A DNA stretch of 64,000 bases from Chrysoperla carnea (GCF_905475395.1 NC_058337.1:31706983-31770982), one strand, 5' to 3'. Counted from the stretch's first letter, positions 13,491-27,548 are shown. Notes: generated by a model from the sequence alone, not told the origin. Program-made: numbers and translations.

Positions 13491-13575
13491 TTTTGAGAAA
13501 TCTATGAAAACATATCATCTATCTACCGTTTTACCATAAAACCAATGTTAAATATGTCTGCTTTTGAAGTCATTT
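13491..13575 (+). repeat. Short dispersed repeat R4, copy 1
   Basis: gaaatctatgaaaacatatc, atctaccgttttaccataaa and cttttgaagtcat recur at 30104-30186 (same strand) and 44520-44596 (opposite strand). Near R1 in two of the three places. Confidence 0.8.
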
Positions 13576-16500
13576 TTTTATTTAAATAATCAAGCACTTT
13601 TTTATTTTTATTTCGTTTAAACAATAAATAACTTATATACAATATGCATTCAATTTAATGCATATTGTCAATTTAATTGAATACCACAGAGTATAAGTTT
13701 TTAGTTCCGAAGCTAAATAAAACTTAGTAACCTTTACTGATGCTCTCTGGCTCCTAAACAACAAGTTTTACTAAAAAACAGATGATAATATTTTATATTA
13801 TAAGGACATAAAATTTAAATTTATGTTAATGCATCTAATTTTTCAATAATATGGGTAATTTATATTAAAATTAAAGCATTTATCAAACATTGTAAAAATG
13901 CATTTATCATACATTGTAAAAAAAAAAACCTCAATGTATAGAATCGTATATGGGTAAGGTTAGTGCTGTAATAGATTCCAAGCGGAATAAAGCATGAACA
14001 GAATGATCACTGATGATTCTATATAATTGATCAGTAAGAAAATTTGTTTTCTGCATGCTTGGATTAAATATATATTAAATAGAAAAATCTGCCTTAATTA
14101 CTTAAAACGTCTCTTAATATTCAATTAATTTATATTTTAGTCATTTTAATTTATGTAACGAAATTTATGCGAAACCTATTGCAATTCGATAGCATAAAAA
14201 ATAGTTCAATAACAGCTGTTAAATATGAATTTTTTCGTTTTTAAGGAATAAGATTTCGTTAATGCAAAATAATTATTTGTAGTATACAACTTCCGCATAA
14301 ACATTCTCGAAAATGTTGTATTGTCTATTAAGGAGCTTACATAAGTTTGAATTGCATCTTAAGATTATTTAACAACAATTGATAAAATACCATGAAAATT
14401 TCAATTAATGAGGTGGTAGGCACATTTGGCTACAAGCCATAGCGCAATTATAGATTTTCTAATTCCCGTTGAAATAAACATCGCATTTTTAAAATACATA
14501 GTTTTCCAGACTTATCATAACAAAGTTTCAAATTAGATTTCAAAAATAAATTTTCGGAGATCAATGAAAATTATCATCATTACTGTAAACTAATACGTGT
14601 AAAGCCGTACATTTTTGTTACTATTGGCAACAAGTTAAAAACTTGTGTGAACGTAGTTTTCGATTATTTAAAAACACTAAGCAAGAAAGATATTGAGAAA
14701 TCTACCAGTCCTTTTTAAACTATGTCTCCGACATATTTGAAATTGCCTCGACAGGTTAAAATAGATAAATATTTACTTCTTCCCTTATTTGATGATAAAA
14801 TAATCGACCCCCGATAGGTAGATACTGTAAACATTGATCCGATACTCAACAAAGCAACATGTTTACTCGACAAAGTTTACAGAGTCTATATTCTTATTAA
14901 AATAAGAAAAATGCAAATATTTATAAATTTTAGACTTTTGGTCTGGGAAATTAAAACTTTACCGAGCCCTTACTTATAAAGGGTGACTGTCAAAATATCA
15001 TCCTTCCTCGAGGTTCTTATACTACCAAAGGACTTCAGGTACACAAATTTTTGACTTTTTTCAAATAAATCCAAAAATGTGCCTTAGAATTATACTAAGA
15101 TATAGAAGATTAAGTCGATTTAAGAAATTAACGAATAAATTCATTGAGCTTCATTTTTATCAAAACTAAAAACTTGAAATCGTTATTTTTAAAATAACAT
15201 AAAAATTATTATGCTCTAAATGAGACATTTAATATTTAATAACTTGTTTTTTTTTCCAACACCGAATACAAAATTGAAACTAAACTTAAAAAGAAACTGG
15301 GATAAAAATTATCGAATAGGAAAAAATTATTGTTTAAAGAAAAAAAAAAGTTCAGATTTAAATATAATAATTCATGTTTTTTAAGAACAAATATCGGGCT
15401 ATAGTAAAAAATACCATTCAATCTTACCTTATAGTTTTCAATTGTTTAAGATATATATAACTTTTTTACACAAATAATAACAAACAATTCATTTAAATCT
15501 CGGATTCACATAATATTTTCATGACTAGGTAGGTGTACTTATTACTAAGATACATCCAATACAATTAATGAAAATGATAATATATGCTTCAATTATATAA
15601 GTTGGTTTATACATTTTTATAAAAAGGAATGTCAACATTAATTATTATTCAATAATAATAAAATATATTCTTTTATATAAAAATTCATTCTGATGCGATG
15701 CCATCTATTAATTATATCATTAATGTCAATATTTAATTACATATTTATGTATATAGTTAAACAAAGGTAGTTCATTACCGTTTATCAATTGATTATCGTT
15801 TTACATTATTTTTTTAGATATTTTTTTCACAAAAATAAAATGAATACGAAAATTCAAGAAATAAAGTATGTCGAGCCAACAATTGCTAATTGATGAAATA
15901 TAGAAACAATGGATTCTGTAGGATTCTAAAATGGTAAAAATGGTTTATTATAACTTATTTAATCACAAAATGTTCACGTAGATTGAATTGAATCCAATTC
16001 AATGGTATATGATGCTGAAGGAATTGGGCTCTTTGTCAGTTTTTTTTGTCACCAGAGTGCGGTAATTTTAAAATTTTTCCTTGTTTTAAAAAATCATATT
16101 ATAATTTTACAATAATTTACTTTCCCGCCCTTTCAATATAAACATACTTATTTAATAATATATTAATACAAACTAAAAATAGAATATATTCAGTTTTTCT
16201 CATATAACAGGTTTTTTTGTAAAAACAATTTGCGTCTTTTACTTGTAGGCTTGTGCTTACTACGATTTGTTAAACAAAAAGCAACTTGGTTTTTAACACG
16301 CTTATTTTAACTTCACCTGTATGTATGTATGTAAGTATGTTTGTATGTAACTCTCTAATATCACACCCATGCCTAGGATATCATCAGTTATATACATTTT
16401 TTATACTACTAATAACCATACTATACATATATACTTACAACAAGCAACAAGCGTGTTTTTTAGTTTTTTAAACTATATTCTTATTTTAATTTTTAATGTG

Positions 16501-16705
16501 TTTTTATCTTTTATTTTCAAAAAAATATTTGAACTATGCTTTTTATTAATTTTCATCAATTAAAATAACTAACAGGGTAAAGATGGACAAAATGATGCTC
16601 TAAAGAAAAATTAATACTATGTACTCACAGGATCAGACATGAGTACAAATATAATTTTTTAATGCCATCGAGTTTTTTTAATGCCATCGTGTTCGAAATG
16701 TACTA

Positions 16706-17027
16706 CAGTAGAATCTCGATAAGTTAAAGTCCAAGGGAAACACAAAATATTTTAAGTTATAGAGGTTTTAAGTTATCAAGAGTCTATGTTAGGTAAAGGT
16801 TAATATAGAGGTATGTACATGTTTCTATGTACCCTAGTTAATATAGAGGTATGTACATGTTTCTATGTAGTTACTGAGGGCTTATACAGAGATTATTTAT
16901 TTAAGTTATAGAGGTTGCGTATTTTAAGTTATAGGGGTTTTGGGCTCTGATGGGAAGGGAACATAGTATTTTTTGAAGTAACAGAGGTTTTTATGTTACC
17001 GAGGTTTAAGTTATCGAGATTCTACTG
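16706..17027. mobile_element. pogo/Tigger-type MITE, 322 bp, TA flanks
   Basis: Perfect 17-bp terminal inverted repeats, CAGTAGAATCTCGATAA on the left and its complement on the right, flanked by TA at 16704-16705 and 17028-17029. This matches the known pogo/Tigger end sequence and TA target. A 32-bp stretch (ttaatatagaggtatgtaca and on) is duplicated inside at 16800-16831 and 16838-16869. No transposase frame remains. Confidence 0.9.
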
Positions 17028-17029
17028 TA

Positions 17030-20000
17030 CTTACATGAAATGCTTAAATGTTTTCAAGCGAAAATGTGATCGGGTGTTTCTGAAACTATTTTTTTCTTAT
17101 ATTGGAATAAAATAAATAATAAATGTCTATACAAAGTTTTCTCTTAAAATCACCGTTTTCGATAAAACAGATCTAAAAACATAAACTTTTAGATAGTTTT
17201 TCCCGAAATCGCTTGAGGTACTTTACAGATAATTTATGTAAAGAAATTTTTAGTTTGCTTTAATCAAAAAAATACCACAATATTTTTTCTGAAACAAACA
17301 TTTGAATGACCAAAATATCCGACCACATTTTTACTTGTCAAAATATACTTTCATATACTGAATATTACAACAATAATTCAGTTTAAAGTATAATTTTGGG
17401 ATTGATAATCGAGATGGTACTTAAATTAGATTCATAATCCAAAAATATATAAAATACTAAAACAAATAATAATACAAATGTATTGTTCTGGCAAGTGGTA
17501 ACTCATGCTTAGCGATAAGAGTCTAAAGGTGTTAGACTCTTATAAGAAAATAAGAAAATCTAAAGGAAAATTACAAAGCCAAAAGACAAATGTGTTACCA
17601 GGAATTACGAATATAAAGAGGTAACCTTTGGATGTATATACGTCAAATAAGAGTTGGAAATTACAAAGCCAACGCTCCGGGTATAAAAGCAAAAAAAAAA
17701 CTTTTTAATTTAGGCAAAGGAACTATGTAAATTATATAAAACATTATAAATACGGCCGTTGATATCTTTGAATAATAAGTTATACCCTTCATAATAACGG
17801 ATCAGTAAATTACTCTCGCATTATTCTAAAATTAAGATCATTTCGTACACCTTTCCCTCAATGATGTACATACCAATAAATGTTTTGGTTTTTTATTGAT
17901 TCTTTTTTTTAGATTTTTAAAATAATCTTTTAATTGTAAATTAATAACCATATAATAAATAAGTAATTAGTTGTTAATAAAATAAAATTTAATACCTTCT
18001 TAAACTTGTGTGTAAAGTGTCAATGTCAAGTCAAAAGGTAATTTGTATTTTGTATAAGCAGTTTGTAAGTATGAAATGAAAGCGAATGTTATTTAAAGCA
18101 ATGAACTTCCTCTGATACTTGGCAATAGTATAAATTGTTCATGTACTGTGGGTAATAGTGTTCTATGAATGGTTCAACTGCACAACCATGGCATTCATAG
18201 GTTTTGTTCAATTTATTTATTCCAAGGATAAAAAACATGTTCTTGTGAGGTACAAGGTGTTTTTACTGTAATTTTTGTAATTTTTTAGTGAATTCTTTCG
18301 TTTATGCGTTTGAAAGGATTGGTAATCATAAGAATTTTCTCAAGGTTGTTCTTATTTGGTTTTTATTTTATTTTATCTTTATGTTTATTATTTAAAAACC
18401 TATATTACCTCATAGTTCAGTAGAAAAAGCAAAAAAGTTAGTTTATAATGCTTATATTTTCTACAGAAGGGATTTTCGTGTTGGAATATGTTCAAGGTTA
18501 TCTCCGAATGTAAACCCAAGTTGACGGAAATAGGAGGCTCGAGCTTCAGTAGCCCTCTTGGAAAACACGTTTCAACAAATATCTTTTGAAACATGCACCG
18601 TACTACAAAAATAGTAGATATCATTTTCGTAGATAATAACATTTTTTATAACTTTTATTTAAAAACTAGAGTGATATCCACACGCTTCGCTGGGTTTAAA
18701 AGTAAAAATTGATAAAGATTGCTCTCGCTTATCCCCTTTCTATAACACTCGAATTAATGGTAAGGATTGTACTACACAGGTAAAATATATGTATGGTTTT
18801 CTATTTTTTTAAATGTATAATAGTCGTAATTATTCATTTATAAATTATAGGTCATGTGTTATTCTGATGTATGAGTTATATTGCTGTACAGTTTCATTAA
18901 AAACCATTCGCTAGTTTTAGCGTGAAAGCGTAACAAACAAACAAACAAACATCCCTACTTTCGCATTTATAATATATGGAGATAGAGATAGAGAAGAGAT
19001 TTTTTTCTGTATAATGCACAGGTTTTTATCATAATTTTGGAAAAATTGTTATGAAAAAACTCCCGCCGCGAAAATTTTTTCGTGGGTAAATGTAAAATAT
19101 ACCCTCTTGAATCCGAAAATTGTTTTCAGATCATCTTGTTCGAATTTAACTGGCCACTAAAAATAGCCACTACACACCATTGATCCATATTCGGGATTTA
19201 ATAAAATTTGCCGTGATACCATAATGATGTGAAATTTACAAGATTATTATTATCTGCCTTGATTTCCTTATATTCGACACTCCAGCTGGGGTACATATTT
19301 GAATTTTTTTTTTTTTTTTGCAAAAATTACTTTTACCAATTCTCAAAATGGTAAACAAAACCACAAAATTTCGCCTCCAGTGTATTTAAGATATATTTCA
19401 AGAATGTCCTGTTTGAATTTAATTGCTAGTGTTTTCTCTCAAGCTAATTTTATAATGCAAGGTGTAAACGAAAATAAGAATAAGGTCAAAAAAATCAGTA
19501 AATTACTTAAATAAATAAAATAGGTAACTGACTTATCACATTTAAACAATGATTTAAACACTTTATTTTAAAAGAACAAGCAAGGTTTTATTTACCAAAA
19601 ATTACATACGCACCACAATTATTAATCCAAGGACCCAAATAGTGAAAAAATAATAATTTGCCCTCATCTGATAGTAGTTGTGTATAGCTTTATTATGTCA
19701 AAATACTGAAACTTTTTCATTCGGAAATATTATGCAACGAAGAATCTTCACTTTTCCGGCGAAAATTTTATGAACAAAAAGAAATCAATAGAAAAAATCT
19801 TACCCAACTTCTTGTCCATGATAAGTATTTAATAGGTTTTTAAAGTCTCGTTCGTATAATGGACTTTTTCGCTTTAAAATTGCACTTGATTATGAAACAC
19901 GTCGGGCGCATTGTATCAATATCAAATATTAAAAACTAGTATTTAGCGGATTTTAGTAAGGACTCAATTTTTTGATAGTTTTTTTTTTTAATGTTTGATC

Positions 20001-20090
20001 TCTATTTTAGGCACCTAACGTAAAAATGTAAGGGCCATAATGTAAAATTGAAATAAACAAAATTTAAAAAACCTCCGAGAAATTTTTCGG
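17030..20090. other. Intergenic, no gene seen
   Basis: Apart from the RTE-like tail at 18655-18995 this is A+T-rich sequence with short open frames that show no domain or splice context. A run of T at 19303-19318 precedes a 71-codon open frame of low complexity that I do not accept as a gene. Confidence 0.45.
18655..18995 (+). mobile_element. RTE-like LINE 3' tail fragment
   Basis: Ends in gcgtgaaagcgtaac, an (AAAC)n tract at about 18932-18951, then ctttcgcatttataatata and gagatagagatagaga. This order (gcgtgaaagcgtaac, short microsatellite, cgcatttataatat, tandem tail) is the familiar 3' end of insect RTE-clade retrotransposons or SINEs using them. Only non-coding tail sequence is present. 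Confidence 0.6.
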
Positions 20091-20270
20091 GTACGGAACC
20101 CAAAACTCGCACACTTGAATCATAGCTAAGAACACTCTTCGTCAAATTACCTTTCAAACGAAACCAAAAAACTTAAAATAGGTTCATCCCTTTAGGCGCT
20201 ACGATGCCACAGACAGACACACACATACCGGTCAAAATTATAACACCCCTTTTTTAGTTCGGGGATTAAA
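20091..20270 (+). repeat. Retroelement-tail family R2, copy 1
   Basis: gtacggaacccaaaactcgc, a ctaagaacactc block, tttcaaacgaaaccaaaaaa, gcgctacgatgccacagaca and a closing taacacccct..agttcgggg. The same blocks appear in order at 22985-23165. The style (gtacggaaccc, ggttca, acagacagacacac) is that of non-LTR retrotransposon 3' regions. Confidence 0.75.
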
Positions 20271-20275
20271 AAATA

Positions 20276-22865
20276 ACATTAGAAAGAAGTAACCGATTCC
20301 ACCCACAATATAAAAATTTAATTGTATATTGGATTTAGTTTAAAATAAATTAATTTAAAGTTAAAACCCCATCATTATTATTAATATTATTATTCTAATA
20401 AAAACAATATATAAACACAAGTTTACTGCATCATTATTTTCAAAAAATTCATTTTTCAAGAAGTGAAAATTTGTAAGTCTCTGTCATTTTAAGTAATTGT
20501 ATGCACCTAGCGAAACAGGTGGGAGTTGGGTTAATGCTGTATAATATAATAGTTTAATTTTAATACAAAAGTCCTAATGAATTTTTTTTTAAACTATCAT
20601 TAATTACAACTAAGAAATGAAATTCATGATTATAACACTCGACATAATAATGATTTGCATAATGCAAACTTCAGATTTCAAATGAAGAGCAGGTTGTATT
20701 GCTGGAGAGATAAAAAACTTACAGAGAATTACGAAAATAATATGTGACCTGAAAACGCACATTGTAAAAAGCACATACAGCTTAACCTATGTACTTATAA
20801 ATCGATTTTTTCTTATATATAGATTCTAAACTGTGAAAGAAAGAAATAACTGTATGGTTTTTTCCATGTCAAACAAACCGCGAAATATTTTCAGTTTAAG
20901 TTAAGGATGTTATGGAGCTCCGTGACCGCAACACAAACTATCAAATATCCGAAATAAAATTCTATTTAAATGACCTAACAATCCGATGTAAGGCAGCTTT
21001 TTATTACAATATAATAGTTAGTGAGAGCTTTTATATGGAAAGGCGTCTGATCATTGTGTGCAAGTATGTTATAGGTGATAAAGATCATGTAAGGAACATC
21101 GAGTATTAACTAAAATATATTATTTGATTAAAATCGTGCTGAATTTCCGAATTTACGATTCAGCATTTTTTTACCTCTGGTCATCTTTACATCAAGACGT
21201 TAAAGTGCATTAGGACGCCATATTAAAAAGTTTTCAAGTTCATGACCAAAACTATTTTTTTACAGCAATACAAACGGTAAACTGTTTACTCTCCAGACGT
21301 AATATATTCTCGGTTTTCAAACTAATTTAAGGACTAAAATGCCACTTTGCGCTATATTACCTGCATAGCCTGGCTACATTGTCTGATACATAGGCAATAT
21401 CTGCTCAATAAAGCCTGGCCGATGGTGGGATATTAGTAATACCGATAAACGAAGGTAGTTTATTGACAAAATTTGATTATAACCATAAATCTTGGAAAAC
21501 AGAGATATTTGAAATTATTAATCAATGAAAGTAGAAATATTTAAAAGTGTAAGTTCATGAATGTGAAATAATTTAGGAGTAGAAACATATTCAGAAAGGT
21601 TTTTTATTAAGGAGAATTATTTAAAAGTAGCTATATATATTTTTTTATTATAGTCCCTATACCTACTTAAAGCTCTAAAAAATTAAAAATATGTATAAAG
21701 GAATAGAAATATATTCAAAAATAAATACTATTTAAAAATGGTTTTTTAAATAAGAAAATTGTAGAATCGAAAAATAAAAAGTAGAATGATTTTTATTTTT
21801 TTATTCACCTTCATAAAAATTTCGTTTCAAAATAATTCCAAAAACTTTACATAATTACACTAAATAAATTTAATTAAATCATATTAATAAAATATAAATC
21901 ATATCATATTTTGATATATTATAATTATATAAAAACAGAAAAAATTATTAAAAAATGTATTTAAAAACATTTTTTTGTCCAATACACAAAGCAATTATTA
22001 AGCAATTTACACAAAACTTAAATATTTAAAAAATATTTTAAATAACGCAAATCGTTAAATTTAAACAAAAATTATTTTTATTATTAAATTACAATAATAA
22101 AATAAATTATTAAGTTCATTTCACTTTTAACTATTGAATGAACCAATAAATGAAGTCTCAAACAGTATTTCATACAAATTTTAATATATGTAAGATATAT
22201 TCTAAGAATTTTTACGATTTTGCTTCAAGAATATTAAAAGCCATAAAAGGTTTATGAACTTACCATTAACAGTAAAAAAAAAATACACTATCGATACAGA
22301 ATACTTATTAAACAATATGTGCTTTGTATAATGATTAAAACTTTAGAGTAATACATAATAACAAAAATACTCACAATATATCAAAATAAATTTAACAAAA
22401 ATTTAAAGGACCGCATTCACATATTTGAATAATTTACACTAATCATAAAAAATGCTCGAACAATATACATAATAACTCATTACCTATAATTAAATTCACT
22501 TAATAGACTCCTGTAAAAATATAATTAGCACTAGCCGAAAATAAAATTTACAATCATTATGTAAAAGAATTCACGACTACGGCGATGAGGTCTAATGTGA
22601 TTAAATAATAAGTTTAGTACAAAAATATTATGGAGAAGAGGTTAACCTTGTGTCAGAAAATAATTTTAAAATATATTATTTTTTTCATGATAGACCATAT
22701 ACAAATAATATAAAACCCATATCATATAATAAATTACTGCTATCATTTTATCTTTTAACCTCTCAAATAATAAAAACAAGCTTGACTATTGCAGGAACAT
22801 TTATAGTCTTTGATAGAATCCATCAATAAAAATCTACAAAGAATCAGACAAGTGAAATTTACAAA
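20276..22865. other. Intergenic, extremely A+T-rich, no gene seen
   Basis: The part 21600-22600 is almost pure A/T with homopolymer runs. The 20912-21109 plus-strand open frame (65 codons) shows no domain, signal or splice neighbour and is not called. Confidence 0.5.
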
Positions 22866-23165
22866 ATTTAAGAACCCTAAGAACGGAACCCTAAACTCGA
22901 AACATATCTATGAAAACTCTCCATAAAATCCCTTTCCAAAATGAACCGATTTTAAACATAATCGCCAATTTTTTAGTCTTTTCAGGTACGGAATCCTAAA
23001 CGCGCACTTCAAAGCTTAGAACACTCTCCATTATATTACCTTTCCAATGAAACCAAAAAAATCAAAATCGGTTCACCTGTTTAGGTGCTACACGCACACA
23101 CACAGACACACACACATAGCGTTCAAACTTGTAACACCCCTTTGTTTTAGTTCGGGGGTTAAAAA
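22866..23165 (+). repeat. Retroelement-tail family R2, copy 2, with an adjacent partial copy
   Basis: The full copy spans 22985-23165: gtacggaatcctaaacgcgc, aacactctccatta, ccaatgaaaccaaaaaaatc, a CA-rich tract at 23092-23125 and gtaacacccctttg. A partial copy lies just before it at 22866-22960 (ggaaccctaaactcg, aaaactctccat, ccctttccaaaatgaaccga). The two are tandem in the same direction. Confidence 0.75.
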
Positions 23166-23449
23166 TAAAAATTGTAGAATTTCTCTTCTCCGAAAACCTT
23201 TAATTGCATGTATTCTTGATAACTTAAAGCGACTTGAAGCTAATTGGAAAAAAATTAAACCCTATGCAAAAATTCTATCACCGTATTTTTCTCAATAATC
23301 ACGTAAAAATTTGACTAATATTTTTTACACTAGCTTTTATTTGCTTTATCTGTATCTATGTTTCGTAATGGAAATTTTGAATTCAGGTCTCAACCATTTT
23401 GGGAATTCTGTGATAATATAATAGCATAATATACGAAAATAATAATAAT

Positions 23450-23893
23450 ACTCATCTCGGCATGTCGCCATAACGCTGCCCTCCACGTGATGTACTAATT
23501 CCTGAGGCAAAAGTATGAAGTGGACCCTACGCCAATCCTACCATATGCTCTCACCTGGAGCATATTTCTTGACGAGTCCGTCGTCAAGAACGAGAAATGC
23601 ATTATCTTCTGGAATTTCTCGTTTCCCACTCCCAGGCAGCTCTCCGCCACTAAACTTGATATATTGGTCTAGGATACCCATCCAAGACTATGTACGTCAT
23701 CGAGCTCACTGCGCCCGCAGAATCGAACATGGTTTCGAGGGAGGAGCAAAAACCGACTATATATCTTGATCTCATACAAGAACTACGACAACTATACCTT
23801 GGCTACTCAGTCAAAATGGTTGTTCTCATTACCGGTTGCCTTGGTGGTATAAGTCCCCTTCTCGAGGAAAATCTTTTCTCATTTCCCAATTAA
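23450..23893 (+). pseudogene. Non-LTR retrotransposon ORF relic (frameshifted)
   Basis: A patch richer in G+C than its surroundings. Frame 1 from 23515 reads KWTLRQSYHMLSPGAYFL; frame 2 from about 23690 reads MYVIELTAPAESNMVSREEQ and then VKMVVLITGCLGGI. The pattern of 'xxVIELTxPxExNxxxxxxxK..Y..L' followed by 'VxxVVxxxGxxGxI' matches the segment downstream of reverse transcriptase in many arthropod LINE proteins. A frameshift separates the two frames and there is no intact start, so it is a dead fragment. Confidence 0.6.
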
Positions 23894-25009
23894 AAGAGCA
23901 AATTGTGTGTTTCTAAATTGTAAATTTAACCTAGACTTTTAGATTTTACTTGCAAATTGTAATTCTAGCGAATTATTTATTCAACATTCAAAATTATTTT
24001 AATTCCGGTTCACATTTCAAGGAGATAAAATTTTTGATCTAAAGTAATATGTATAGGGGAAGGTGGACAAACTTAACTGTGCCAGATATTATTCTGTACA
24101 ATATACAGGTAAGTGCAACATTAATCGATGTTTATTGTTTTCCGAGGCCTCTATACATCCGAATAACGAAATCTAAATAAAAGGAAAAGGACATATTTAT
24201 AAAGGTAGCCTACCTATAAAATACTGAAAAGTATACTGAAAAGTATAAAATAATTTTAACTTTTAAAAGCTGTTTATTTCAATCTAACAACAACAACATT
24301 CAATTTAACAAGTAGGTATTTTAACAGCTATCAAAAGTAAAAATTATTTTATACTTTTAAGTCCATTAAAAAAACATGGTAAATTAAAAATTATTTTATT
24401 TTATTTTGTTTTTGTAAATTTTACTCCACTGAAAATGAATTGATATTCTATATGAAACAGAAGCTATTTAATATTTTCTTAGTTTAAAAGACCTGTCTGA
24501 TGGCAAGTTCTTAAGAGAATTCTGGTTCAAGTATATTTATTATTATTATTAAGAGAACCTGTTTGTTGCCAAATACCTAAAATAAAAAAAAATTGACAAT
24601 GACCTTTGGTACTGTTCTTAAAGTATTAATTATATAAATTGAAATATGATTTCAATTTATTATGGTAGTTGGGTCACGCAAACAAAATCGTAAGAAATAT
24701 TCAAAACTTTGAATATAAGCAATTAAGAGCCTAATGCACACGCTGTTTAGATAGTATACCACGCCTGCGAGATAATTAAAAATGATATTTTTAATACAAG
24801 TAGCAGGAGAGATGCGTGGAAACATTTTTTAAATTTTTTTTCCAGTTAATGAGATTTTCTGTTATGGCAAAAACTAATATTTAAAGCATATATTTCGAAT
24901 CATTGAAAAAAATGAAAATTATTCGCTATTTACTTTCCATAAAATAATAAAATAAACATTACACTTAGAGGAGTTAATATAGAGAGACGTAAGGAATAAA
25001 TATCTTAAA
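23894..25009. other. Intergenic, no gene seen
   Basis: A+T-rich sequence. A short mirrored stretch around 24230-24360 (atactgaaaagtataaaataattttaac against aaaagtaaaaattattttatacttttaa) suggests a small hairpin-forming repeat. Confidence 0.4.
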
Positions 25010-26037
25010 TTTCGGAATTCAGAGCAAGTAATGAATCTTTACAAAACTGCACGACTGCAGTGATTAAAGCTGCCATAAAGAAGTAAAAAAATGTGATCGA
25101 TCTAAGAGCCATCCTTTTTGGAGGGGTCAAAAAATTTATGTTGAAAATGACAACGAGAATCGATAGAAGGATGAATTGTAAACAAAAAACAAGTCATTCA
25201 AGCATTTTTCGAAAAGTTAATACTTTCCGAGTTATTGGCGATTCAAATTCGGAGTATTTAACGTCAAATAACTGAAAAATTTGAAGTTTTTTGAAGAAAC
25301 TTTACCGTACACATTTTAAAGTACTCTAAAAACCATGAAAATGACAAAAATTTCGAGTCATTTTCATGAAAATTAACGGAGTTATAATGAAAACCAAGTT
25401 TCTCGTACGTTTCTTTGTATGTTTTATTCAGTACAAAAACTAATACTTGTCGCTTTTCAATTTACTTTATTTAATTACTGACAATATACTTAAAAAGTTT
25501 TAGCAGTTTCGGATAAATATTTTTTGTAATTTTGCAATTTAAATGCAAAAAAATTTATCGAAAATATAAAATAATGCTTTATCTTTAAATGACTCGAAAA
25601 TAATAAAGTTACAAAAAAAACTTTGGAATGTAAAATATTTTGCTGAAAACTAGCTAAATTATTTCCTCCAAAACTTTTTTCTGTAACTTTATTATTTTTC
25701 GAGTTATTTAACGATAAAGACTTTTTTTTGTATTTTTCGAAAAAAATTTAATTGAAATAAGTAGCAAGCATGAATTTTAGTTCCCGTGGTACTAAATAAC
25801 AGATAACCTAAAATTTGTCAATTATCAGACGCTAATATACTCCGAGTTTCAATCGCCAATAACTCGGAAAGTATGGACTTTTTGAAATATGTTTCAGTGA
25901 CACTTTTTGCTTAGAATTCATTTTCACCCCCCAGAGAGGTTGGCGCACAAATTTTTTTTAAACTTCTTTATATCAGCTTTTAACAATGCAGTCGTACAAT
26001 TTTTTTAGAGATTCATTGACTGGCCCTGGATTCCGAT
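25010..26037. mobile_element. Nested foldback element, about 1.03 kb
   Basis: Outer arms: 25010-25270 against 25830-26037 in reverse complement. Mirrored blocks are tcggaattcagagc / tcggaatccagggc, aatgaatctttac / aatgaatctctaa, cgactgcagtgattaaagct / cgactgcattgttaaaagct, and gagttattggcgatt. An inner mirrored pair at about 25590-25735 (ctcgaaaataataaagttac) forms a second palindrome. No coding potential. Confidence 0.8.
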
Positions 26038-26769
26038 GTATAAATCTTACGGGTTTTCACTAATTATTTTTAGCGGAAAGGATTCCTAATATATGTGTGA
26101 GACGGTGTTTGTGTAAAGGGTATAGTAACAGTAAAAAACTTTTTAACCTTAGTTATGTATAGAAATAAAGCAAAAGAAATAAGCCAATAATTTTTTTCCT
26201 GGGCTGCCGCGACAGAACTACCTTAATAATATACTAGTTTTAATTTTTTGAAAAAGGTGCAAAAAATAATAATAAATGCCTTCGCTCAAATTGTGTAACC
26301 TTCGATTGTATACACTCCAATGCAATTGTTGACCGTTCTTAATGTCAACTGATACAATTGATTTTTGATACTGGTAATTATAATACTTACACAAAAACTG
26401 GGTCTAAGTCAAGTACCAAGGTTTGTTGCACATTTACTTTTTCATGTCTAGATACAATTTGAAGAAATTTAATAATATAATTTTTTGAAATATTATTGAG
26501 AAATTGCATTGTTTTATTTACATTAATCACGATGAGAATTATCTCACTGAAATATATTGCCTAACTTATTGGTTTATTTTTAGGGACATAAATTAATTGT
26601 TCAATTCGTATTGAATTAAAGGACACCAAGAGTATATTGTAAAAGCGATAGTCCAACACGAGATAGCAAAATATGACTGAAGCGAGGGATCTGAAGAAAT
26701 AATAGTTTGATTTTATTTCTACTTTATTTATTATTTATGTAAATTTTTAATAAGCTTGACGTGCATGTC

Positions 26770-27215
26770 TGTATATATAAACCAGTTTATAACTCGAAAA
26801 ATGGGTCAAGACTCATCAATTGTTAAAATACCTCCAAAAAACATTTCTAGCCTTCTCGGATAATTTTCATGCACGTTTGTTTCAAAATATTACGATTTAA
26901 AATTTTTTGTTTAATCTTATCGCTATTTATACTATAACAAACTGAATGTGCTTGATAAATTTTTTATTTAAATTTTAAAACTTTTCGAAAAAGGGTTGAG
27001 AATTTCATATACACAGACTTTTAGCCTACATCGGCCTAAAATATGTAAAAGTTCTTAAGTCTTTTATTAGTTTTGTGTCACGTGTTAATCTTTTATTGAT
27101 AGTATAAACTATTTCAAGATTAGATTTTTGATGCAAAAAAACAATAGTATATATCGTTTTTTTTAAGTTAACAAGAATTATAAGAGTAGGCTATAAATAA
27201 TTTTGGAGGGATTAC
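26770..27215 (+). repeat. Decayed dispersed repeat (copy 2, partner at 1187-1560)
   Basis: Shares ordered blocks with 1187-1560, including tcaattgttaaaatacctcc, ccttctcggataattttcat and the closing attttggagggatt. Function and class unknown. Confidence 0.45.
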
Positions 27216-27548
27216 TACTAGTGGTGTGAGTGGCATCTAAATTCCACCAGTTCCAATCCCGTTTACGGACTAGTGACTATAGATTTGTCTAATTGCATAC
27301 ATCAATACAAGGAAATTTTTTGATAATCCTTTAATAAAATGTACGGAACCATCTAGCCGTCACGTATCATGCGTTTGCGATACAGGCCACAGGGAGATAA
27401 TAATGCAAGGGAATTTCTCAACTGATTTTATCCACTAATTAAGCGTGAATGCTGACTAATTCTTTAATATAATCTGAGTTATCAAGAATACGTAACCATC
27501 TAGCCGTCACACAAGAAATGGAAATTCAAATAGTGAAGGTCACGGAGA

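Larger units (their letters stand above)
12111..16705. other. Intergenic, repeat-bearing, no gene seen
   Basis: A+T-rich DNA without a recognisable coding exon. Holds the dispersed-repeat copies at 12885-13210 and 13491-13575. The remainder shows only poly-A/T runs and short open frames of low-complexity residues. Confidence 0.5.

Noticed and set aside
20912-21109. 65-codon plus-strand frame with mixed composition
   Set aside because: No match to any family I know, no signal peptide, no neighbouring exons; indistinguishable from chance.
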